Of a DNA stretch of 11,059 bases, positions 1 through 6,461 are shown in pieces. The DNA comes from an uncultured Eubacteriales bacterium. GTDB lineage: Bacteria > Bacillota > Clostridia > Oscillospirales > Oscillospiraceae. Position 1 is the stretch's first letter. Each line of letters begins with the position of its first letter. The notes under the pieces were generated by a model. That model was not told where the DNA came from. It ran no database searches and saw only the letters and a list, made by a program, of their open reading frames with translations. The DNA is taken from contig USHP01000037.1 in assembly GCA_900554625.1 (NCBI GenBank), positions 1 through 11,059 of the forward strand, read 5' to 3'. The translations under genes were made by a program, and so were the position numbers.

Positions 1-748
1 CTGCTACATCGCCGTTGGCGGTGCAGTTGGCAGTGGTCAGAGCGTAGACGAAGCCGCCCATGCCAGCCAGGGCGCCGGAAATGGTGGTACCGGCATAGCG
101 CATCTTGTAAACATTGATGCCCAGGCTGTCCGCCGCCTGAGGATTTTCACCGCAGGAGCGCAGCCGCAGACCAAAACGGGTCTTGTAAAGCACAATGGAC
201 AAGATGATGAAAATCAGGATGCAGACATAGGTTGCCAGGTAGACCTTATTCAGGAAGGTCTCTCCCAGGAAGCCGATATCCGCGGATTTTTTCAGGCCGA
301 AGGTGGACTTCTTGATCATGAACCAGGAAGCGGCATCACCGGTGGACATCATCAGGGTATTCTGGTTCACCAGAATCCGGATCAGGAACAGCACCAGTGC
401 CGGAGCCATCAGGTTCAGAGCGGTGCCGCCGATGGTCTGGTCTGCACGCAGGTTGATGGAGGCAAAGCTCAGCAGCAGGGAGAACACTGCACCCATCAGG
501 GCTGCCGCCGCCATGGCCATCAGTTCCAGTCCCTGCAAAGTCAGCCAATCACCAGACCGGGCAGCGTTGGTAAAGACGGGAAACTGCTGCATGCTGTGGA
601 CAAACAGCACGCCGATAAACGCGCCGAAGATCATAATACCTTCCAGCGCCAGGTTGATGATACCGCTGCGTTCGGCAAACACGCCGGCCAGCGCCACAAT
701 CATCAACGGTACTGCATAAAGCAACGTTTGCTGAATAAGAAATGTCAT
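1..748 (-). CDS. Nucleoside-type ABC transporter permease (NupQ/YufQ-like), C-terminus beyond window
   Basis: This is an inner-membrane permease of the branched-chain/nucleoside importer class (BPD_transp_2), resembling Bacillus NupQ/YufQ. Reading leftward from an ATG at 748, 249 codons stay open to the window edge, so the C-terminus is missing. The N-terminus reads MTFLIQQTLLYAVPLMIVAL and is followed by FAERSGIINLALEGIM, a hallmark of the second permease of these systems (residues about 24-40). Several hydrophobic segments follow, and a loop near residues 190-215 contains GLRLRSCGENPQAA, the cytoplasmic motif expected to contact the ATPase. A ribosome site AAAGGAGG lies 9 nt before the ATG, inside the end of the upstream permease gene. 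That gene stops only 2 nt earlier, so translation is probably coupled. The role in nucleoside (purine or pyrimidine) uptake is inferred from the family; a related BMP-type substrate cannot be excluded. Confidence 0.93.
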   Translation of the reverse strand, partial: MTFLIQQTLLYAVPLMIVALAGVFAERSGIINLALEGIMIFGAFIGVLFVHSMQQFPVFTNAARSGDWLTLQGLELMAMAAAALMGAVFSLLLSFASINLRADQTIGGTALNLMAPALVLFLIRILVNQNTLMMSTGDAASWFMIKKSTFGLKKSADIGFLGETFLNKVYLATYVCILIFIILSIVLYKTRFGLRLRSCGENPQAADSLGINVYKMRYAGTTISGALAGMGGFVYALTTANCTANGDVA

Positions 749-750
749 GC

Positions 751-1980
751 TTACTGGCCTCCTTTCTGCGGCTTGTCCGACCGGTCATCCTTGGGCTCGG
801 CATTGGCATTTACGGCACCGGCTTTCTGCTTGCCGGTGAGCATCATCCGGATCAGCAGAGAGAAGGCGCTGAGGTAAACAATTACCGCAATAATCACGTC
901 GGTGATATATTCATTATACGCGGTGTAGCCCGTCAGCTGCTGGCCTACGATGTCCAGCATAGCCATGAAGGTTGCGGTGAAGATGACGCCAATGGGGTTG
1001 CTTACTGCCAGCAATGCCACAGGAATGCCGTTGAAGCCGGTGGCCGGCAGAGACTGATAGGTAGACCAGTAGAACTCCGTATTACCGGACAGCCAGTACA
1101 GTGCAGCGCCGCCGCCTGCCAGGCCGCCGGCAATGGCCATGGACAGCACAATGTTGCGCTTGTCATTGATGCCGGCATACCGGGCCGCATGGCGGTTGGA
1201 ACCGCAGGCCTTCAGCTGGTAGCCCAGGGTGGTTTTGTTGATGAGGATATACATGGCAATGGCAATGGCGATGGCGATGAGAATACCGCCGTTGACCTGG
1301 GAACCGGGGAAGATCTTGTCCAGTCCCAGCTTGGGAGTTGCCACGCCGTTGAAGGTGGTTTTGTAGATATAACCAGCCTTGGTGTTCTCCACCACGTTCT
1401 TGAAGTTGCTGATGTCGAAGGCCCAGGTGACCAGGTTGGCTGCCAGCCAGTTGGTCATGATGCAGGCCAGAACCTCGTTGATATTCAGGAATGCTTTCAG
1501 CACGCCGGGGATGCAGCCCCACAGGGCACCTGCCAGGCAGCCGCCTAAGAATGCCAGCACCCAAATCAATGCCACAGGAACCGTCTCAGAGGGGATACCC
1601 AGAGCAATCATCAGCGATGCCATGGTACCCATCAGGTACTGTCCGGGAGCACCGATGTTGAACAGGCCCGTCTTATACGCCACAGCCACAGAAAGGCCCG
1701 TCATAATCAGCGGGGTTGCCCGGAAAAGCATATTGCCCAGGGACTGAGCGTTATAGCCCCAGGTCAAGTTACCGGCAGCATCCCGGCCCGTGGACAGGAT
1801 ACCGGCGAAAATCAGCCGCACACCGTCCCAGATTCCCTTGCCGGTGATGGTATCCTTGGTCAGGCCCACCACGACAACCACAATGGTACCCACGAACAGG
1901 CCAACTAGAATGGAAATCAGGGATGCCAGCACTTTCTTGGTAGCGTCTTTTTCGTAAATGGTCAGCAAGGTTTCTTTCAT
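751..1980 (-). CDS. Nucleoside-type ABC transporter permease (NupP/YufP-like)
   Basis: This 409-residue polytopic membrane protein is the first permease of a NupOPQ-like importer. Residues about 15-40 form an initial membrane helix (LASLISILVGLFVGTIVVVV). The family motif FNIGAPGQYLMG follows the segment around residue 100-120, and the later KACGSNRHAARYAGIN is the coupling-loop motif shared with the partner permease. The start is well fixed: the ATG overlaps the stop of the ATPase gene as ATGA, and GGAGGAG sits 7 nt before it. It ends TAA 2 nt before the next permease. Length and composition match YufP-type permeases, which are longer than the YufQ type. A short hexanucleotide repeat inside the gene encodes an Ile-Ala run within a membrane helix. 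It should form a heterodimer with the neighbouring permease; the exact substrate is not visible in the sequence. Confidence 0.95.
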   Translation of the reverse strand: MKETLLTIYEKDATKKVLASLISILVGLFVGTIVVVVVGLTKDTITGKGIWDGVRLIFAGILSTGRDAAGNLTWGYNAQSLGNMLFRATPLIMTGLSVAVAYKTGLFNIGAPGQYLMGTMASLMIALGIPSETVPVALIWVLAFLGGCLAGALWGCIPGVLKAFLNINEVLACIMTNWLAANLVTWAFDISNFKNVVENTKAGYIYKTTFNGVATPKLGLDKIFPGSQVNGGILIAIAIAIAMYILINKTTLGYQLKACGSNRHAARYAGINDKRNIVLSMAIAGGLAGGGAALYWLSGNTEFYWSTYQSLPATGFNGIPVALLAVSNPIGVIFTATFMAMLDIVGQQLTGYTAYNEYITDVIIAVIVYLSAFSLLIRMMLTGKQKAGAVNANAEPKDDRSDKPQKGGQ

Positions 1981-3521
1981 GCCTGTGCTCCTCCCTTCCC
2001 GCTGCGCTTGGCACCGGACATATACAAGCCCAGTTCCTGGACAGTGGTAGTCTTGGGGTCCAGCTCTCCCACAATTTCTCCTTCATACATCACCAGAATC
2101 CGGTCCGCCACATTCATTACTTCGTCCAGTTCCAGCGATACCAGCAGCACGGCCTTACCAGCGTCCCGCTGGGCAACCAGCTGTGCATGGATATACTCAA
2201 TGGCGCCAACGTCCAGACCGCGGGTGGGCTGGACTGCAATCAGCAGGGGACATCCACGGTCGATTTCCCGACCGATGATGGCTTTCTGCTGGTTGCCGCC
2301 GGACATACTCCGGGTGATGGTCACCGGGCCCTGACCGCTGCGGACGTCATACTGTCCGATGATCTTCTCGGCGTAGGCGCGCACTGCGTCGCGCTTGATA
2401 AAGCCGAATTTCTGGAACCGAGGTTCCTGGAAGGACTGCAGCACCAGGTTGTTTTCCAGGGTGTCATCCAGCACCAGTCCGTGCTTGTGCCGGTCCTCGG
2501 GAATGTGGCTCAGGCCGGCCTGGCTGCGCTTGTGGATGCTGGCTTTGGAAATGTCATGTCCGCAGAGGGTAATATGTCCTGCCGAAGGCTTTTCCAGGCC
2601 CGTCAGGCCATACACCAATTCCGTCTGACCGTTGCCGTCGATACCCGCGATACAGACAATCTCTCCGGCACGCACCTGGAAAGAAACATCGTGCACCGCA
2701 TTTTTCTTGCTGGTTTTGGAGTGCACTGTCAGGCCCTTCACGTCCAGAATCACGTCGGTAGGTTTTGCCTCATCCTTCTGCACCTGCAGCTGAACGGGAC
2801 GGCCCACCATCATATTGGACAGTTCCTGCTTGTTGGTGTCCTTGATGTCCACAGTGCCGATATACTTGCCCTTCCGCAAAACGGTGCATCGATCCGCCAC
2901 CGCCATAATCTCGTTGAGCTTGTGGGTGATGAAGAGGATAGACTTGCCCTCCTTGGCAAAGCCGCGCATAATCTCCATCAGCTCATCAATCTCCTGAGGC
3001 GTCAGAACAGCGGTAGGCTCGTCAAAAATCAGGATCTCGTTGTCCCGGTAGAGCATTTTCAGGATTTCCGTGCGCTGCTGCATACCTACAGTGATATCCT
3101 CCACCTTGGCATCCAGATCCACATACAGCTTATACTTTTCCGACAGTTCCTGCACCTTTTTCCGGGCAACACCGCGCTGGAGGAAACCCATTTTGGTATC
3201 CTCCGCTCCCAGGATAATGTTGTCCAGCACGGTAAACACGTCCACCAGCTTGAAGTGCTGGTGCACCATGCCGATATGCAGAGCCGTTGCATCGTTGGGG
3301 CTGTTGATCTTCACAACCTGCCCATTTTTTCTGATTTCTCCCGCTTCCGGCTGGTAAAGGCCGAACAGAACGGACATCAGTGTAGACTTACCGGCACCGT
3401 TTTCTCCCAACAGAGCATGGATTTCTCCAGGTCTCAGCTGTAGGGTAATGTTGTCATTTGCCACAATGCCGGGGAATTCTTTTCTGATATTGAGCATTTC
3501 AATAATGTATTCCGACTGCAC
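1977..3521 (-). CDS. ABC transporter ATP-binding protein, two NBDs (NupO/YufO-like)
   Basis: This is the energising subunit of the nucleoside-type importer, with two nucleotide-binding domains in 514 residues, the usual size. NBD1 has an intact Walker A, GENGAGKST (about 39-47), Walker B ILIFDEPTA (about 162-170) and the variant signature TVGMQQR that is typical of this family. NBD2 carries the degenerate Walker A GIDGNGQTE (about 292-300), signature MSGGNQQK (about 405-412) and Walker B LLIAVQPTRGLDVGA, where Gln replaces the catalytic Glu, also usual for the family. So one ATP site is expected to be weak. I chose a GTG start at 3521: AAGGGGGA lies 8 nt upstream, the product then begins VQSEYIIEMLNI as in homologues, and the promoter leaves only a 30-nt leader. 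An upstream ATG at 3542 has no ribosome site, and the longest reading frame begins upstream of the promoter. It is first in the operon and overlaps the next gene by 4 nt. A BMP-family lipoprotein is often adjacent in related loci but is absent upstream here. Confidence 0.94.
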   Translation of the reverse strand: MQSEYIIEMLNIRKEFPGIVANDNITLQLRPGEIHALLGENGAGKSTLMSVLFGLYQPEAGEIRKNGQVVKINSPNDATALHIGMVHQHFKLVDVFTVLDNIILGAEDTKMGFLQRGVARKKVQELSEKYKLYVDLDAKVEDITVGMQQRTEILKMLYRDNEILIFDEPTAVLTPQEIDELMEIMRGFAKEGKSILFITHKLNEIMAVADRCTVLRKGKYIGTVDIKDTNKQELSNMMVGRPVQLQVQKDEAKPTDVILDVKGLTVHSKTSKKNAVHDVSFQVRAGEIVCIAGIDGNGQTELVYGLTGLEKPSAGHITLCGHDISKASIHKRSQAGLSHIPEDRHKHGLVLDDTLENNLVLQSFQEPRFQKFGFIKRDAVRAYAEKIIGQYDVRSGQGPVTITRSMSGGNQQKAIIGREIDRGCPLLIAVQPTRGLDVGAIEYIHAQLVAQRDAGKAVLLVSLELDEVMNVADRILVMYEGEIVGELDPKTTTVQELGLYMSGAKRSGKGGAQA

Positions 3522-3529
3522 TATGATTG

Positions 3530-3537
3530 TCCCCCTT
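3530..3537 (-). promoter_or_regulatory. Ribosome binding site fixing the GTG start of the ABC ATPase
   Basis: On the minus strand AAGGGGGA lies 8 nt before the GTG at 3521. No comparable purine run precedes the in-frame ATG at 3542, so this site decides the start in favour of GTG. Confidence 0.7.
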
Positions 3538-3557
3538 CCCATATTTCGCACAGTTTT

Positions 3558-3586
3558 ATTATATAATGCCCAGAAACGAATTGCAA
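3558..3586 (-). promoter_or_regulatory. Sigma-A-type promoter of the ABC importer operon
   Basis: On the minus strand a -35 box TTGCAA (3581-3586) and a perfect -10 box TATAAT (3558-3563) are separated by exactly 17 bp. Transcription should begin near 3551, about 30 nt before the GTG start of the ATPase gene. It lies between the terminator of the TraX unit and the ATPase, so the importer operon appears to be transcribed independently. No operator or riboswitch-like structure is visible in the short leader. Confidence 0.85.
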
Positions 3587-3640
3587 GAAAAGAATCTTTC
3601 TTCTGCAAATTTCCTGAAATTCTCCGGCAATAGAGCAAAA

Positions 3641-3670
3641 GCCGCCCCTGGATCACCTTCCGGGGGCGGC
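3641..3670 (-). terminator. Rho-independent terminator of the TraX-like gene
   Basis: The arms GCCGCCCC (3641-3648) and GGGGCGGC (3663-3670) form a perfect 8-bp GC stem with a 14-nt loop. Read on the minus strand it lies 18 nt past the TGA stop at 3689 and is followed by TTTT and a U-rich stretch. This isolates the TraX unit from the importer promoter downstream. Confidence 0.82.
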
Positions 3671-3688
3671 AAAAATATTCCGTTTTTT

Positions 3689-4498
3689 TCAGCCCAGATA
3701 ACAGGCAAGACCGTACAGCACCAGCAAATGCGCCGGGTAGAAAATGTAGAAGAAGTACTTATCTCCTCTGCCCCGCTGTCCGTTATACAGTCCCATGGCA
3801 ATGGCGGCAAAGCCCATCATCCACTGAACATCCGAAGGGTTGCGCCACAGCAGCAGCGCCGACAGTGCCAGCAGGCCGCCGATCTGAACTGCCCTGCGGG
3901 TTCGGAACCAATAAAACCAGATGCCCAGCGCCGCCATCACCACGCCGCCTTCAATGGTCAGCAAATTGGGAAACAGCAGCGCCAATCCTGCCAGCAAACG
4001 GATGGTTTGCAGCGATACACTTTCATCTGCCGAGTATAGGGCCAGCGCCAGCATGGGAAGGGCGCAGACAATGGGAATCAGCCCCCAAAGGATTGCCTTC
4101 CCAATGGGTTTCATCCGCTTTGTTTGGATGCCTTCCTTCAAAAAATCCCACGCCTGCATGTAAATTGCTGTCACGAAAAAGGTGCTGAACGCATTGTTCA
4201 TCAGCACCACATTGGGATTGGGCAGCACCCATTGCACCGTCACCGTCAACAGCGTCGTGCACCAGCTGGCCACCAGCAGACGCAGCAAATACCGCCTGCG
4301 GTCAGAGGTATAGAAAAAGCTGTCCGCCGCCAGGAACAGAAACATAGGAAATACCGGCCGCCCCAGCATGGTCAGCCACATGGGCGCGCCGTTTGCAGCA
4401 AACATCTGATGGATATGATCCAGCAGCATCAATCCTGCCGCAATGTACTTGATGGTAGTTGCGTTGAGTATTTGATATTTGGTGGAAAGGGAATTCAA
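3689..4498 (-). CDS. TraX-family multi-pass membrane protein (putative acyltransferase-like)
   Basis: This roughly 269-residue integral membrane protein belongs to the TraX family, named after the F-plasmid pilin N-acetylase. Chromosomal members in Clostridia have no established function. Evidence is the conserved early LMLLDHIH motif (about 24-30), the RPVFPMFLFLAADSF segment (about 47-61), many hydrophobic helices and the family-typical C-terminal YNGQRG followed by KYFFYIFYPAHLL (about 250-262). I place the start at TTG 4498 because GGAGGAG lies 7 nt upstream and the preceding gene stops 1 nt before it. The longer in-frame extension to 4591 would lie entirely over the end of the regulator gene and its sequence does not resemble the family. 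The gene is tightly coupled to the XRE regulator upstream, suggesting co-transcription. No pilin or conjugation genes occur nearby, so a role in modifying a lipid or cell-wall glycan is as plausible as pilin acetylation. Confidence 0.86.
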   Translation of the reverse strand: MNSLSTKYQILNATTIKYIAAGLMLLDHIHQMFAANGAPMWLTMLGRPVFPMFLFLAADSFFYTSDRRRYLLRLLVASWCTTLLTVTVQWVLPNPNVVLMNNAFSTFFVTAIYMQAWDFLKEGIQTKRMKPIGKAILWGLIPIVCALPMLALALYSADESVSLQTIRLLAGLALLFPNLLTIEGGVVMAALGIWFYWFRTRRAVQIGGLLALSALLLWRNPSDVQWMMGFAAIAMGLYNGQRGRGDKYFFYIFYPAHLLVLYGLACYLG

Positions 4499-4499
4499 A

Positions 4500-4883
4500 T
4501 TATTGCTCCTCCTGGTTTTGGTAATTCTTTGGGTTGGCTGCACTGTGCAGAATTTCCTCTGCGGAGATTCCGTAGAGCTTGGCCAGGGCAATCAAATTGG
4601 ACGTGCTGGGGTCGGCAGTGCCGTTTTCCCATTTGGAAACCGCCTGACGGCTGACGCCCAAGGTCTCCGCCACAAATTCCTGGGTCATTTTGCAGCGGAC
4701 TCGCTTTTCCCGCAGAATTTCCGACAGGGATTTCCGGACTGCCGCCGCCTCTTTGCGGACTTCCTGAGAGCCGATATATTTTCTGAGCGCGCGAATTACC
4801 AGATATACCAGGTATATTCCCACCCCCAGAATTATGCCGTAAATAATCAGTGCCACAATGGCTGTCAGCGTATATAGATACAT
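4500..4883 (-). CDS. XRE-family transcriptional regulator with N-terminal membrane helix
   Basis: This 127-residue protein joins one N-terminal membrane helix (residues about 4-33, TAIVALIIYGIILGVGIYLV) to a basic linker and an HTH_3/XRE DNA-binding domain (about 54-112). The helix-turn-helix signature is clear: MTQEFVAETLGVSRQAVSKWENG, shown here in part by TLGVSRQAVSKWENG (about 78-92). It should be held at the cytoplasmic membrane with the DNA-binding domain inside the cell. The start is secure: AAAGGAGGT lies about 6 nt before the ATG at 4883. It is followed at 1 nt by the TraX-family gene, so it probably controls that gene, itself, or both. No sensor or enzymatic domain is present. The membrane helix could sense envelope state or only localise the protein; this is inference. 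Confidence 0.9.
   Translation of the reverse strand: MYLYTLTAIVALIIYGIILGVGIYLVYLVIRALRKYIGSQEVRKEAAAVRKSLSEILREKRVRCKMTQEFVAETLGVSRQAVSKWENGTADPSTSNLIALAKLYGISAEEILHSAANPKNYQNQEEQ
4506..4512 (-). promoter_or_regulatory. Ribosome binding site supporting the TTG start of the TraX-like gene
   Basis: GGAGGAG on the minus strand lies 7 nt before the TTG at 4498, within the last codons of the regulator gene. It is the reason for preferring this non-ATG start. Confidence 0.7.
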
Positions 4884-4998
4884 GGCTGCACCTCCTTTCT
4901 GTGGGTATCAGTATAGCCAAAACCTTTGGTTGCTTCCACCAACAATCCCGCAACTACCGGTAGAATATTGTTATTTTCCAAAAAACACAGGGAATTTT
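4884..4998. promoter_or_regulatory. Upstream region of the XRE/TraX unit with weak promoter and dyad elements
   Basis: This 115-bp gap lies between the end of the radical SAM gene and the start of the regulator. On the minus strand a -10 box TATACT (4910-4915) is placed about 20 nt before the ribosome site. The -35 at 17 bp (TGGAAG) is poor, so the promoter may need an activator or be weak. Two dyads stand out: AACC-TTT-GGTT at 4921-4931, inside the promoter spacer, and the perfect palindrome CTACCGGTAG at 4954-4963. Either could be an operator for the XRE protein. I see no convincing terminator for the radical SAM gene here. Confidence 0.45.
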
Positions 4999-5856
4999 CT
5001 AAAAATCCGGAATGAATCCGGCATCTGCCGCCTCGGCCTCCTGGGTAAAGCCCTCCAGGTTGTTCAGGTACATCCAGCTGAGCACCGCTTCATATTCCTC
5101 CTGGCTGACCCGCCGGTCAAAGGGGGCGCTCAGATTGCCCATGGGGGTATACTGGCGCATTAGGCTCACCAGCACCTGGCCCGGAGCAAAATTTTCCCCA
5201 ATCCAGTCCAGCACGCCCAGAGAATTGTCCACGCAGCCGGGCAGAATCAGGTGGCGAATAATCACGCCTTGTGTAATCTTCTCCCCCTGCCAGCGCACCG
5301 GGCCAGTCTGGCGCACCATTTCCCGGATGGCATCCTGAGCCACGGAAACGTAGTCCTTCGCTCCGGACAAACGTGCTGCCAGGGAATTGCTGGAATATTT
5401 CAGATCGGGAAGGTAAATATCCACCAAGCCTTCCAACGCCTGGATGGTTTCCACCCGCTCATAGCCGCCGCAGTTGTACACCACCGGCACCGGCAGTTTG
5501 GGCTGCAGTGCGGGCAAAATGGTGGGCAGGAACTGGGTTGGGGTCACCAGGTCAATATTCTCTGCCCCCTGGGCAATCAGTTCCTCCATCGCTAGCCGCA
5601 GCTGGCGGCTGTCCATGGGCTTGCCCACCGCCGATGCGCTGATGGCGGCATTCTGGCAGAACCGGCAGCCTAAGGTGCAGCCGCCGAAAAAGATGGCTCC
5701 GCTGCCGCCGCTGCCAGCCAGTGCCGGTTCCTCCCATTTATGAAGCATTGTTTTTGCCACCAGGGCCGTATCCGGGCAGCCGCAGAACCCCCGCTCCCCT
5801 GCTCTGCGGTTGACACCGCACTGCCGGGGGCAGAGATTGCAGGTTCCATAATCCAT
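4999..5856 (-). CDS. PflX-like radical SAM protein (COG1313 type)
   Basis: This 285-residue cytoplasmic protein belongs to the radical SAM group related to pyruvate-formate-lyase activating enzyme. The [4Fe-4S]/SAM motif CX3CX2C is clear as GGCTLGCRFCQN (Cys60, Cys64, Cys67). A separate N-terminal cysteine cluster, CNLCPRQC plus FCGCP (Cys6, 9, 13, 25, 27), is characteristic of the PflX/COG1313 group and could hold another metal or cluster. The later YNCGGYE and DIYLPDLKYSS segments fit the radical SAM barrel. The ATG at 5856 has GGAGG 7 nt upstream. No glycyl-radical enzyme lies in the window, so the target is unknown and an activase role is only a family-based guess. It shares a divergent promoter region with the GNAT-methyltransferase operon. 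Confidence 0.9.
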   Translation of the reverse strand: MDYGTCNLCPRQCGVNRRAGERGFCGCPDTALVAKTMLHKWEEPALAGSGGSGAIFFGGCTLGCRFCQNAAISASAVGKPMDSRQLRLAMEELIAQGAENIDLVTPTQFLPTILPALQPKLPVPVVYNCGGYERVETIQALEGLVDIYLPDLKYSSNSLAARLSGAKDYVSVAQDAIREMVRQTGPVRWQGEKITQGVIIRHLILPGCVDNSLGVLDWIGENFAPGQVLVSLMRQYTPMGNLSAPFDRRVSQEEYEAVLSWMYLNNLEGFTQEAEAADAGFIPDF

Positions 5857-5879
5857 GCCATCGCCTCCTTGTTTTGGCT

Positions 5880-5908
5880 ATCATACCAGTTTTCCCGGGT
5901 TTTCTCAA
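5880..5908 (-). promoter_or_regulatory. Promoter of the radical SAM gene
   Basis: On the minus strand -35 TTGAGA (5903-5908) and -10 TATGAT (5880-5885) are separated by 17 bp. Transcription should start near 5873, leaving a very short leader before the ribosome site and the ATG at 5856. A 5-5-5 hairpin-like dyad, GGGTT-TTCTC-AACCC (5898-5912), overlaps the -35 box and could be an operator. Confidence 0.72.
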
Positions 5909-5915
5909 CCCCGGC

Positions 5916-5944
5916 TTTACCTGGGAGAAAAAATATGGTATGAT
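5916..5944 (+). promoter_or_regulatory. Promoter of the GNAT-RlmD-HExxH operon
   Basis: On the plus strand -35 TTTACC (5916-5921, four of six consensus bases) and -10 TATGAT (5939-5944) are spaced by 17 bp. Expected transcription start is near 5951, about 25 nt before the ATG at 5976. Its -35 box lies only 7 bp from the -35 of the opposite promoter, so the two polymerases likely compete or are co-regulated. Confidence 0.68.
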
Positions 5945-5975
5945 AGGGAAAATGTCATAGAATTGAGGAAATACC

Positions 5976-6443
5976 ATGGAAATTCGTTTTGCCCAAAGCC
6001 GGGACATTCCCGGCATGCTGAACCTATTGCAGCAAGTCGGAGAGGTGCACCATCAGATTCGCCCGGATCTGTTCCGCTCCGGAGCTCAGAAATATGATGA
6101 AGCCGCTTTGGAAGCGCTGCTGAAAAATCCGGACCGCCCTATTTTTATTGCTCAGAATGAGGGCCAGGTGACAGGCTACGCTTTCTGCATCTTGCAGATC
6201 ACCAAGGACGACCCAGTGCTTCGGGATCGGAAGGTGCTGTATATCGATGACCTGTGCGTAGACGAGGCCCAGCGAGGCCATGGCATAGCCGGGGCGCTGT
6301 ACCAGCAGGTGTGTCAGTATGCCAGAAGCATCGGCTGCGACGCCGTAACCTTGAATGTCTGGAGCGGCAACGATACCGCCATGGCCTTCTATCAGAAGTG
6401 CGGCCTGAAACCCCAGAAAGTGGGAATGGAATTCATTCTCTGA
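5976..6443 (+). CDS. GNAT-family N-acetyltransferase
   Basis: This 155-residue cytoplasmic enzyme transfers an acetyl group from acetyl-CoA to an amine; the substrate is not evident. The single GNAT domain fills the protein. Strand beta4 and motif A are seen as LYIDDLCVDEAQRGHGIAG (about 88-106), with the acetyl-CoA pyrophosphate loop QRGHGIA (about 99-105). Motif B follows as TLNVWSGNDTAMAFYQKCG (about 125-143). The ATG at 5976 is preceded by GAGGAA at suitable spacing. It is the first gene of the plus-strand operon, 18 nt ahead of the rRNA methyltransferase. Proximity to an RNA-modification gene could hint at a ribosomal-protein or tRNA target, but nothing in the sequence proves this. Confidence 0.92.
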   Translation: MEIRFAQSRDIPGMLNLLQQVGEVHHQIRPDLFRSGAQKYDEAALEALLKNPDRPIFIAQNEGQVTGYAFCILQITKDDPVLRDRKVLYIDDLCVDEAQRGHGIAGALYQQVCQYARSIGCDAVTLNVWSGNDTAMAFYQKCGLKPQKVGMEFIL

Positions 6444-6461
6444 TGCCCCGGAGGAACGAAC

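Larger units (their letters stand above)
5878..5946. repeat. Perfect 10-bp inverted repeat spanning the divergent promoters
   Basis: CTATCATACC at 5878-5887 and its exact reverse complement GGTATGATAG at 5937-5946 flank the divergent control region with 49 bp between the arms. Each arm contains the -10 box of one of the two outward promoters, so the two promoters share the same -10 context. Confidence 0.8.

Noticed and set aside
742..1548. 268-residue open frame on the plus strand, opposite the first permease
   Set aside because: It is a shadow of the permease gene, with low-complexity Gly/His/Gln composition and no recognisable domain.
2187..3443. 418-residue open frame on the plus strand, opposite the ABC ATPase
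   Set aside because: It lies antisense to a gene with full Walker and signature motifs. Its His/Gln/Leu/Val-rich composition is the usual shadow of a GC-rich gene and no family motif is seen.
3522..3656. N-terminal extension of the ABC ATPase to 559 residues
   Set aside because: The extension lies mostly upstream of the promoter and lacks a ribosome site. The GTG at 3521 with AAGGGGGA and family length fits better.
4499..4591. Longer start for the TraX-like gene at 4591
   Set aside because: The added 31 residues overlap the end of the regulator gene and do not look like the family. The TTG at 4498 has a strong ribosome site.
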